Source of the DNA: Nitrospirota bacterium
GTDB lineage: Bacteria > Nitrospirota > 9FT-COMBO-42-15 > HDB-SIOI813
Length of the DNA stretch: 13,677 bases
Assembly (NCBI GenBank): GCA_016234155.1
Contig: JACRGZ010000157.1
Coordinates: 1 to 13,677 of the forward strand
Direction of reading: 5' to 3'
Positions 1 to 5,553 of this stretch are shown piece after piece. The position numbers and the translations under genes are program-made. Below the pieces are notes generated by a model. It was not told the DNA's origin and ran no database searches. It worked only from the letters and a program-made list of their open reading frames with translations. Numbering within the stretch: the first letter of the stretch is position 1; each line of letters begins with the position of its first letter.

Positions 1-117
1 ATAACCTATAACTTATAACCTATAACTTATAACCTATAACCTATAACCTATAACCTATAACTTATAACCTATAACTTATAACCTATAACTTATAACCTAT
101 AACTTATAACCTATAAC
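1..117. repeat. Tandem 7-bp array (YTATAAC)n, left arm
   Basis: About sixteen uninterrupted heptamers, CTATAAC or TTATAAC, run from the window edge to position 117, so the array may continue outside. It ends 2 bp before the stop codon of the four-helix-bundle gene at 120-473 and so forms the start of that gene's 3' untranslated region. A second, inverted set of related heptamers lies on the other side of the gene (476-573). Each unit contains TATAAC, one mismatch from a -10 box, so cryptic transcription starts are conceivable. No CRISPR-like spacers are present. Confidence 0.95.
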
Positions 118-119
118 CT

Positions 120-473
120 TCATCGTTTCAATAGCGATGACCGAAAAGCACTCAATTGTTTTACCAAGCTTTCAGCCTGTGTTTCAATCTCATAATAGAT
201 TTTGTCATCAAGCATACCATACACCTTTGCTAAATCACAACCTGCTACAGTTTCATACACAGACCTTATAGAAATTCCCAAAAATCGCGCGAACTCAACA
301 TCAGAATTATCAGCAGACCCTTCGGCTATATTTAATACGATTGAATTTAGTGCCCTCGTAAGCTGATCAGTCAAGGCTTTATCCTTAACCTTGTCTTTAA
401 TTATTTTCCTGCAAAACTGACAATACTGCTTTGCGTCCAGATAGACTTTAAATTTTTTAAATCTGAAAGACAA
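120..473 (-). CDS. Four-helix-bundle protein (23S rRNA IVS / S23 family)
   Basis: This 117-residue protein has the hallmarks of the TIGR02436-type four-helix-bundle family first known from intervening sequences in 23S rRNA: an N-terminal F-x-K-F-K-V-Y-x-x-A segment (residues 5-14), then LTDQLTRALNSIVLNIAEGSA (about 34-54) and a helical remainder. Its length is normal for the family. Members form pentameric helical bundles, and related Avd proteins assist diversity-generating retroelements; the role of stand-alone copies is not established. The start must be TTG at 471-473, because an in-frame TAA lies 12 bp upstream, and no Shine-Dalgarno is visible. The gene is more AT-rich than serS. It lies downstream of tRNA-Ser on the same strand and is enclosed by inverted 7-bp arrays. 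Family assignment is firm; function is not known. Confidence 0.85.
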   Translation of the reverse strand: MSFRFKKFKVYLDAKQYCQFCRKIIKDKVKDKALTDQLTRALNSIVLNIAEGSADNSDVEFARFLGISIRSVYETVAGCDLAKVYGMLDDKIYYEIETQAESLVKQLSAFRSSLLKR

Positions 474-475
474 AC

Positions 476-573
476 GTTATCTGTTATAAGTTCTTAGTTA
501 TGAGTGAAAATTACTCTGTTAAAAGTTTTTAGTTATAAGTTAAAGGTTATGAGTGAAAATTACTCTGTAATTT
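476..573. repeat. 7-bp-phased array (GTTATRA-like) with 49-bp duplication, right arm
   Basis: From 476 the sequence keeps a 7-bp phase: GTTATCT, GTTATAA, GTTCTTA, GTTATGA, a 14-bp insert, GTTAAAA, GTTTTTA, GTTATAA, GTTAAAG, GTTATGA, and the same 14-bp insert again. A higher-order unit of 49 bp (7 x 7) is duplicated: 497-519 is identical to 546-568. The units are the reverse complement of the YTATAAC heptamers at 1-117, so the two arrays are inverted about the four-helix-bundle gene. The 14-bp insert has a GAGT/ACTC mini-hairpin. The array starts 3 bp from the TTG codon of that gene and ends next to the tRNA-Ser 3' end. Confidence 0.85.
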
Positions 574-576
574 TCC

Positions 577-663
577 TGGCGGAGGGGGTAGGATTTGAAC
601 CCACGGTGCTCATCGCACAGCGGTTTTCAAGACCGCCGCCTTAAGCCACTCGGCCACCCCTCC
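577..663 (-). tRNA. tRNA-Ser (anticodon UGA), CCA encoded
   Basis: Read on the minus strand this is an 87-nt class II tRNA. The acceptor stem GGAGGGG/CCCCTCC pairs perfectly, the discriminator is G, and CCA is encoded at 579-577. The D-arm contains GCCGAGTGGCTTAAGG and the anticodon loop is CTTGAAA, giving UGA. A long variable arm follows (about GTGCGATGAGCAC), as serine tRNAs require, and the T-loop is GGTTCAAATCC. It lies just downstream of serS on the same strand, so enzyme and substrate may share a transcript. Confidence 0.97.
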
Positions 664-683
664 TAGAGTTGCTACGCAACTAC

Positions 684-718
684 TTATAACCTATAACCTA
701 TAACTTATAACTTATAAC
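684..718. repeat. Short 7-bp array (YTATAAC)x5 between serS and tRNA-Ser
   Basis: Five exact heptamers (TTATAAC or CTATAAC) in the same orientation as those at 1-117 lie in the 5' leader of tRNA-Ser, just after the serS 3' end. A small perfect hairpin, GTTGC-TAC-GCAAC (668-680), separates them from the tRNA. The tRNA and the four-helix-bundle gene are thus both embedded in related heptamer arrays. Confidence 0.9.
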
Positions 719-741
719 TTGAAACCCTTAAAACTGAAATC

Positions 742-2010
742 TCAAACTATTCGCTCCATCCCTCCCATGTAATTTCTGAGCGCCTGAGGTATTACCACTG
801 TACCATCTTCCTGCTGATAATTCTCTAAGATTGCCACAACTGTTCTTCCGACTGCAAGTCCTGAGCCGTTTAACGTATGGACATACTCTGTCCGCCCTTT
901 ACCGGCCTTGTATCTGATATCGGCGCGCCTCGCCTGAAAGTCCTCAAAGTTGCTGCACGATGATATCTCCCTGTATGTATTCTGTCCGGGAAGCCAGACC
1001 TCTATATCATATGTCTTTGCCGCTGCAAACCCCATATCACCTGTACAGAGTACAATCACCCTGTAAGAAAGTCCCACTCTTTTTAAAACCTCCTCTGCAT
1101 CATGGGTCAATCCCTCTAACTCATTATAAGACTCTTCCGGCTTGCAGAATTTCACAAGCTCTACCTTATTGAACTGATGCTGTCTGATCAACCCCCTCGT
1201 ATCCTTGCCGTATGACCCTGCCTCACGCCTGAAACAGGGGGTATAGGCCGTATAATATAGAGGCAGCATCTCCTCCTGCAGTATCTCACCCTGATGTATA
1301 TTGGTCAACGGCACCTCGGCTGTAGGAATGAGATAGTAACCGTCCCGCTCGATCTTAAAGAGCTCGTCCTCAAATTTCGGCAACTGGCCTGTCCCTGTCA
1401 TCGCCTTTTCATTAACCATGAAGGGCGGCGCTACCTCTTTATATCCATGTTCCTTGGTGTGGAGGTCAAGCATAAAGTTGATCAATGCCCGCTCGAGCAG
1501 TGCCCCGGCGCCTTTCAGCAGCGAAAACCTCGCCCCTGCAATATTTGTCGCACGCTGAAAGTCTATGATATCAAGCTCTTCTCCTATCTCCCAGTGCGGC
1601 TTGAGCTCAAACTCAAATTTAGGCGCATCTCCCCATCTGCGGACCTCTGCATTCCCCTTCTCACCTCTCCCTTCAGGCACAGACTCATGTGGGGTATTGG
1701 GGAGTGTTAACAGTATATCCCTTCCCCTCTCTTCCATGTGCCTTATATCCTCTTCCAATTTCCTGATCTCATCGGATACGCCCTTCATCTGTGCCAATAG
1801 GCGCTCAGCAGGCTTCCCTTCCCTCTTTGATCTCCCTATCTCATCCGATGCCCGGTTTCTCTGAGATCTTAACCCTTCCACCCTTTTCAGGAGTGACAAT
1901 CTCTCCTCATCAAGTTTCAGAATAGGTGTGAGGTCAATAGCCTCTCCCCTTTTCCTGAACCCCTCCTGCACCTTTGCAGGATTGTCCCTGATTAACCTTA
2001 TATCCAGCAT
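742..2010 (-). CDS. serS: Seryl-tRNA synthetase
   Basis: This 422-residue protein is full length for bacterial SerRS, a cytosolic class II synthetase that charges tRNA-Ser and tRNA-Sec with serine. The N-terminal coiled-coil arm that grips the long variable arm of tRNA-Ser spans about residues 30-100. The catalytic core shows the serine-site motif TAEVPL (230-235), motif 2 FRREAGSYG (260-268) and motif 3 NGSGLAVGRT (381-390). The start MLDIRLIRDNP is typical, and GGAAAGGGAC lies just upstream as a purine-rich ribosome-binding stretch. A promoter at 2037-2065 gives it independent expression, although it follows pgi on the same strand by 131 bp. A UGA-decoding tRNA-Ser gene lies immediately downstream. 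Confidence 0.98.
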   Translation of the reverse strand: MLDIRLIRDNPAKVQEGFRKRGEAIDLTPILKLDEERLSLLKRVEGLRSQRNRASDEIGRSKREGKPAERLLAQMKGVSDEIRKLEEDIRHMEERGRDILLTLPNTPHESVPEGRGEKGNAEVRRWGDAPKFEFELKPHWEIGEELDIIDFQRATNIAGARFSLLKGAGALLERALINFMLDLHTKEHGYKEVAPPFMVNEKAMTGTGQLPKFEDELFKIERDGYYLIPTAEVPLTNIHQGEILQEEMLPLYYTAYTPCFRREAGSYGKDTRGLIRQHQFNKVELVKFCKPEESYNELEGLTHDAEEVLKRVGLSYRVIVLCTGDMGFAAAKTYDIEVWLPGQNTYREISSCSNFEDFQARRADIRYKAGKGRTEYVHTLNGSGLAVGRTVVAILENYQQEDGTVVIPQALRNYMGGMERIV

Positions 2011-2036
2011 TGTCCCTTTCCTGAAGCAGTTAGTCT

Positions 2037-2065
2037 ACTTTAACATCCACATATAAAATAGTCAA
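2037..2065 (-). promoter_or_regulatory. Sigma-70 type promoter for serS
   Basis: Minus-strand TTGACT (2065-2060), a 17-bp spacer and TAAAGT (2042-2037) lie 27 bp upstream of the serS ATG. The short leader carries the purine-rich ribosome-binding stretch. Confidence 0.55.
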
Positions 2066-2084
2066 TTTGTACTGCTGCCCGATT

Positions 2085-2106
2085 GGACAGACCTAAAGGT
2101 CTGTCC
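2085..2106. repeat. Perfect 9-bp hairpin between pgi and serS
   Basis: GGACAGACC and GGTCTGTCC pair perfectly around a TAAA loop. There is no T-run on either side, so this is more likely a dispersed intergenic repeat than an intrinsic terminator. A palindromic CTACGTAG (2113-2120) lies beside it. Confidence 0.7.
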
Positions 2107-2141
2107 CTACAGCTACGTAGGTATTTTTCAGCATCACCTAC

Positions 2142-3542
2142 CTAAATTACAAACCTGCTATCCTTACCTATCCCCTCCACTTCCCTCCGCTTTTCCTCAA
2201 ACCCTTTTCTCCCCATCATCCCGAATGTAAGTTTTTTACCTTCTTCAACACCGGGCTGATCAAATGGGTTTATCTTATAAAGTCCTCCTGCAAAGGCGGT
2301 CTGGACCTCAAACAGGTAAAATAACTGTCCTATTACTGATGGCGTTATTGCCGGTATATCTATGCGGCAACTGGGTCTTCCTGTCCTTGCAAGCACGACC
2401 TCGGTCGCCTTTTGTTCTGCAAGGATTAGCTCATTCAGTGTGTGGCCGCCGAGATAGCTTATCTCCTCCATATCTGTGAAGTCTTCAGGTATTGTAACTG
2501 TGGTGTTAAATTTGTTGACCCTCAGAAATGTTATTGTCTTGTCATGTGGTCCTTCCATATATAACTGCAACTGCGAATGCTGATCAGTTGCGCCGATTGC
2601 CTTCACTGGCGTCTGGCCTGTGAAGATGGTGCGTCCATCTATGCCATATTTTTTGCCGAGACTTTCCGCCCACAATTGTACAAACCATTCAATAATACTG
2701 CCCAGCGCCTCTGAGTAGGCCATCATCACTGAGATGTTCCGTCCTTGTCTCGTATGAAACATATATTCCAGTGTCCCCTTCATGTACGCAGGATTTTGCC
2801 ATATGTCCTGATTACTGCATCGTTTATCCATAAGGCCAGCCCCTGCCAGCATCTCGTCAATGTTAATGCCGGATACAGCAGCAGAGAGTAATCCAACAGG
2901 GGTCAGCACAGAGAACCTGCCTCCTACTCCAGACGGTATCTCAAGAGTTCTGTAACCATTCTGCTTTGCAATCTTCAGGAGGTCTCCCTTATCAGGATCA
3001 GTAATAGCAATAACCTGAGACGGGTCAATCTTTCCAGTTGCCTTTTTAATAGCCTCTTTAAGAACAAGAAAGCTGGCAATTGTTTCAGCCGTACCGCCGG
3101 ACTTAGTAATCACCACGATGACAGTCTTCTTAAGGTCAAGGACTTCTAAGAGTGCAGTCGTTTCATCAGGGTCAACATTATCAAGGAAATAGAGCCTTGG
3201 TCTTCCTTTACCGTTGCCTGCGGGCAATTGATTGTAGAATGGAGGATGCAGTGCATTATGGATTGAAAGAGGACCGAGGGCCGATCCTCCTATGCCTATA
3301 AGCAGGAAGTTGTCAAAACTGTTTGATATGTCCTTTGCAATTGATTTGATACGGCTTGTATCCTGATACGGGAGGTCGAAGAAGGGGAGTTCACCGCTCT
3401 TCCTCTTGCTAGTCAACTCCTCATGAATTGCCTTTACTGCATCAGAATGAAAATCTATGTCTCCAGGATCTATACCTGAATCTTCTCCTATTTGCTCCTT
3501 CATCATGAAGTTAAAATCAAGACGTATCTCATTTTGTTCCAT
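2142..3542 (-). CDS. pgi: Glucose-6-phosphate isomerase
   Basis: Interconverts glucose 6-phosphate and fructose 6-phosphate in glycolysis and gluconeogenesis. Counted from the chosen start, the 466-residue protein shows GIGGSALGP (83-91), the phosphosugar-binding TKSGGTAET (146-154), GGRFSVLTPVG (207-217), the PGI signature GSIIEWFVQLWAESLGK (281-297, with the catalytic-region Glu) and GATDQHSQ (317-324, with the ring-opening His). The ATG at 3540-3542 (MEQNEIRLDF) was chosen because AAGGAGG lies 9 nt upstream. The frame is open 19 codons further, but that stretch lies inside the upstream gene. The resulting 14-bp overlap with the DUF2400 gene implies translational coupling. Confidence 0.96.
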   Translation of the reverse strand: MEQNEIRLDFNFMMKEQIGEDSGIDPGDIDFHSDAVKAIHEELTSKRKSGELPFFDLPYQDTSRIKSIAKDISNSFDNFLLIGIGGSALGPLSIHNALHPPFYNQLPAGNGKGRPRLYFLDNVDPDETTALLEVLDLKKTVIVVITKSGGTAETIASFLVLKEAIKKATGKIDPSQVIAITDPDKGDLLKIAKQNGYRTLEIPSGVGGRFSVLTPVGLLSAAVSGINIDEMLAGAGLMDKRCSNQDIWQNPAYMKGTLEYMFHTRQGRNISVMMAYSEALGSIIEWFVQLWAESLGKKYGIDGRTIFTGQTPVKAIGATDQHSQLQLYMEGPHDKTITFLRVNKFNTTVTIPEDFTDMEEISYLGGHTLNELILAEQKATEVVLARTGRPSCRIDIPAITPSVIGQLFYLFEVQTAFAGGLYKINPFDQPGVEEGKKLTFGMMGRKGFEEKRREVEGIGKDSRFVI

Positions 3543-4365
3543 TTGATAGAACCTCCTTCCATTCACCTGATATGCCAAGGTGGCAGAGGGCGAAATCATA
3601 TTTTAGCGGGTCATCAGGTGATATTAAACGAAACTTATCTGTTATCTCTTCTGTCATTGCCCAGTTTGCTGATTTCCTGTTTGTCACATTCAACTCTTTA
3701 CAGATTCTTATAATATGAGTATCGAGGGGGTAGACAAGGGCTGACGGAGGGATCTGCTTCCACAGTCCAAAGTCAATACCGTCAGCAGGCCGCACCATCC
3801 ATCTAAGATACATGTTAAGGCGTTTACATGGGCCGCCGTTCTCTGGTGTTGGTATTAACTGAAGTAACCCCCGTGGAGTTATTGCTTCGCCGTATATCGG
3901 GGCTGTGTCTATCTCTTTGAGGTGTCTTACAAAGCTGCCAAGTGTATCTCGTAAAGAGGTTTGATGATTATAGCAAGAGTGAAAGAGGGCGCCGATGGTA
4001 CCGTGTTTTCTGATAACCTCCCTCAATATGAATACGAGGGCTGCAATGTCCCGTCCTTTGCACATCCGGTAGTAGAGGCTCTCAAAGTGTCTTATGTCTC
4101 TGTGAGGGTCAAAGTTAATGATATATTCATAAAGACTGCCATTTGCAAAAGAGAGGATGTTTCTTATAACCGGCTTAAATAAATCAATCCGTCCGAAGGC
4201 AAGCGAAGATGCAATAAATCCTGCTATCTCTATGTCTTTCGGATCATCATAAAGATGAGGAAATTCAATCGGGTCATTTTTTATGTGATCCTTTAGACGG
4301 GGTATATCATAGAGATTATCGAGGACTTCCTTGAGACGGGTCATCTTGCCTGATGAAAGATTCAT
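3529..4365 (-). CDS. TIGR02757 / DUF2400 family protein
   Basis: This 278-residue protein has the family landmarks: IASSLAFGR (51-59), GGPCKRLNMYLRWMVRP (177-193), DFGLW (198-202), YPLDTHIIR (212-220) and PLKYDFALCHLG (253-264). The function of DUF2400 is not established. I note that PLDTH followed by a late acidic and LG segment recalls the layout of HhH-GPD DNA glycosylases of the endonuclease III type; this is a resemblance, not an assignment. The start is uncertain: ATG at 4365 has no clear ribosome-binding site, and ATG at 4344 is an alternative. It overlaps pgi by 14 bp and follows the zinc-ribbon gene by 60 bp on the same strand. Confidence 0.85.
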   Translation of the reverse strand: MNLSSGKMTRLKEVLDNLYDIPRLKDHIKNDPIEFPHLYDDPKDIEIAGFIASSLAFGRIDLFKPVIRNILSFANGSLYEYIINFDPHRDIRHFESLYYRMCKGRDIAALVFILREVIRKHGTIGALFHSCYNHQTSLRDTLGSFVRHLKEIDTAPIYGEAITPRGLLQLIPTPENGGPCKRLNMYLRWMVRPADGIDFGLWKQIPPSALVYPLDTHIIRICKELNVTNRKSANWAMTEEITDKFRLISPDDPLKYDFALCHLGISGEWKEVLSNGTK

Positions 4366-4425
4366 AGACAGATATTTATAGCATATATTCTTATTCTCTG
4401 CATTAGTTTCAGGAGTCCTGAGTTA

Positions 4426-4602
4426 TTAACACTCGTCTTCTAAAAGCGACTCGTCGTCTCTCTCCTCCTGGGCAGTTACCATGAAGAGTTTCTTCACGTG
4501 ATGACCCTGGCAGAATCCGCAGGATATAGGGGAGTCCGGCTTTCTAACTATCCCTTCGAACAATACCCCGCAATCCTCGCATCGGAACTGATATGTTTGC
4601 AT
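4426..4602 (-). CDS. FmdB-type zinc-ribbon protein
   Basis: A 58-residue protein with an N-terminal zinc ribbon, M-Q-T-Y-Q-F-R-C-E-D-C-G, a second C-x-x-C (SCGFC), then the HHVKKLF segment typical of FmdB-family putative regulators, and an acidic tail (EERDDESLLEDEC). The start at 4600-4602 is preferred over an ATG 15 codons upstream because AAGGAG lies 8 nt before it and the family begins at this point. A promoter (4628-4657) lies just upstream, making it the first gene of the leftward unit. Family members are often annotated as regulators, but their target is not known. Confidence 0.85.
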   Translation of the reverse strand: MQTYQFRCEDCGVLFEGIVRKPDSPISCGFCQGHHVKKLFMVTAQEERDDESLLEDEC

Positions 4603-4627
4603 TTTATGTCTCCTTTCCAGTATAAGT

Positions 4628-4657
4628 ATTCTAACACCGGGTAACATAGGGAGTCAA
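4628..4657 (-). promoter_or_regulatory. Sigma-70 type promoter for the FmdB-DUF2400-pgi unit
   Basis: Minus-strand TTGACT (4657-4652), an 18-bp spacer and TAGAAT (4633-4628) lie about 25 bp before the zinc-ribbon start. The leader between contains the AAGGAG ribosome-binding site. Confidence 0.6.
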
Positions 4658-4680
4658 TTCAGCGGGGAAATAATAGTGGC

Positions 4681-4706
4681 GTGTTCTGCAAGAGCGTTCT
4701 GCGAGA
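4681..4706. repeat. 13-bp imperfect tandem repeat in the divergent intergenic region
   Basis: GTGTTCTGCAAGA (4681-4693) is followed directly by GCGTTCTGCGAGA (4694-4706), with two mismatches. It lies 8 bp upstream of the toxin -35 box, where an operator for an autoregulated toxin-antitoxin operon would be expected. Confidence 0.55.
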
Positions 4707-4713
4707 CATGATA

Positions 4714-4742
4714 TTGACAAAAGGCAGACAATGTCGTAAAAA
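4714..4742 (+). promoter_or_regulatory. Promoter of the toxin-antitoxin operon
   Basis: TTGACA (4714-4719), a 17-bp spacer and TAAAAA (4737-4742). The predicted transcription start coincides with the toxin ATG at 4749, which has no Shine-Dalgarno, so the message may be leaderless. Confidence 0.45.
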
Positions 4743-4748
4743 TATAAC

Positions 4749-5027
4749 ATGAAGGTTTTTCGATGGGACAACGAAAAGAATGAATTACTGAAGAACAACA
4801 GAGGGATTTGCTTTGAACAAGTCGTTATTTTGATGGAGCGGGAAGATATTCTTGAAACAGTTGAACACCCGAATAAAAATAAATATCCGGGTCAAAAAAT
4901 AGCGACAGTCATGATTGATGATTACGCTTATCTCGTTCCTTATGTTCAGAAAAGCGACGAGATATTTTTAAAAACCATAATTCCCAGCAGAAAAGCCACA
5001 AACAAATTTATGAGGTCAAAGAAATGA
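4749..5027 (+). CDS. BrnT-like type II toxin (RNase-fold)
   Basis: A 92-residue basic protein. It has the BrnT-type opening F-R-W-D-N-E-K-N-x-L-L-K-N-N-R-G-I-C-F-E-Q-V (about 4-25), a central beta region (YPGQKIATVMIDDYAYLVPY) and a C-terminal F-L-K-T-I-I-P-S-R-K-A-T-N-K-F. BrnT-type proteins are small ribonucleases that inhibit translation and are neutralised by the adjacent antitoxin. Its TGA stop overlaps the antitoxin ATG in ATGA (5024-5027), indicating coupled translation in the toxin-first order usual for this group. The gene is AT-rich and lysine-rich unlike its neighbours, suggesting acquisition. Activity is inferred from family and partner; the toxin could also be classed simply as a COG2929-like protein. 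Confidence 0.75.
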   Translation: MKVFRWDNEKNELLKNNRGICFEQVVILMEREDILETVEHPNKNKYPGQKIATVMIDDYAYLVPYVQKSDEIFLKTIIPSRKATNKFMRSKK

Positions 5028-5308
5028 AAAAGACAATATTAGATGCTGAAGAAAAAGACATTCTGGATTCGTACGAACGTGGAGAATGGAAACCTGTTAA
5101 GAATCCAAAAAGAGAAATTAAAAAACTACAAGAGTACGCAAGGAATACACTGCAAAAAGACAAGAGAATAAATATTCGGATGTCATCAAAGGATTTAGAG
5201 CAGGTTCAAGTAATTGCTGCGCAAGAGGGAATTCCTTATCAGACACTAATATCCAGTGTTATTCATAAATATGTCTCGGGATATTTATTAGAAAAAAAGA
5301 GGGCTTAA
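5024..5308 (+). CDS. CopG/ribbon-helix-helix antitoxin
   Basis: A 94-residue protein. An N-terminal toxin-binding segment (LDAEEKDILDSYERGEWKPV) is followed by KDKRINIRMSSKDLEQVQVIAAQEGIPYQTLISSVIHKYVSG, a recognisable ribbon-helix-helix DNA-binding domain (about residues 46-88) of the PF12441-type antitoxins. The RHH dimer is expected to bind and repress its own promoter region, where a 13-bp tandem repeat lies (4681-4706). Translation begins in the last codon of the toxin gene. Confidence 0.85.
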   Translation: MKKTILDAEEKDILDSYERGEWKPVKNPKREIKKLQEYARNTLQKDKRINIRMSSKDLEQVQVIAAQEGIPYQTLISSVIHKYVSGYLLEKKRA

Positions 5309-5400
5309 TCGGGTAGCCGGAGGTAGTTAACCCCCAGCTACCACACCACCCATCATCATTTAAAACTGATCCCCAATGTGAGTATAATCTCTCTAACTAT

Positions 5401-5430
5401 TTGATAAAATGCCACGAATTGAGGTATGAT
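5401..5430 (+). promoter_or_regulatory. Promoter of the SEC-C micro-ORF / dehydrogenase unit
   Basis: TTGATA (5401-5406), an 18-bp spacer and TATGAT (5425-5430). It would start transcription near 5437, about 20 nt before the SEC-C micro-ORF and 117 nt before the dehydrogenase. A second possible -10 box (TATAAT, 5383-5388) lies upstream with a poor -35. The 92 bp between the antitoxin stop and this promoter (5309-5400) hold no gene; a GGTAGC/GCTACC inverted repeat (5312-5342) follows the antitoxin. Confidence 0.5.
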
Positions 5431-5456
5431 TGCCCTGTCATTGTTTGGGAGGTACC

Positions 5457-5525
5457 TTGGGAAAGATTGGCCGTAACGCCCCCTGCCACTGCGGCAGTGG
5501 GAAAAAATACAAGAGATCTGGATGA
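5457..5525 (+). CDS. SEC-C-type metal-binding micro-ORF, possibly frameshifted
   Basis: Reading from TTG at 5457 gives a 22-residue peptide containing K-I-G-R-N-A-P-C-H-C-G-S-G-K-K-Y-K-R, an unmistakable SEC-C motif like the zinc-binding tail of SecA. GGGAGG lies 5 nt upstream and a promoter 27 bp upstream, so expression is plausible. The motif normally reads CxCx8C(C/H), but here the last two ligands are replaced by Ser-Gly before the TGA. Adding one G after position 5517 would restore Cys at exactly the x8 position. It would also extend the frame to a TGA at 5555-5557, overlapping the dehydrogenase GTG as GTGA. It may therefore be a degraded or mis-sequenced small protein, or act as a leader ORF for the dehydrogenase. 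Confidence 0.55.
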   Translation: MGKIGRNAPCHCGSGKKYKRSG

Positions 5526-5553
5526 GAACATCGGTAGGAGGATTTTATAACTT

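Noticed and set aside
1..117. CRISPR array or telomere-like repeat
   Set aside because: The units are contiguous 7-mers with no spacers, and the window edge is arbitrary, so neither interpretation is supported.
120..473. Avd accessory protein of a diversity-generating retroelement
   Set aside because: The fold family is shared, but no reverse transcriptase, template repeat or variable repeat is visible in the window.
1294..1710. Plus-strand open frame of 138 codons inside serS
   Set aside because: It is antisense to a highly conserved synthetase region and has no recognisable domain.
2085..2106. Intrinsic terminator between pgi and serS
   Set aside because: The hairpin is perfect but no T-run follows on either strand; treated as a repeat.
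3543..3599. N-terminal extension of glucose-6-phosphate isomerase
   Set aside because: The extra 19 residues overlap the upstream gene's coding end, and a strong AAGGAGG site precedes the internal ATG at 3542.
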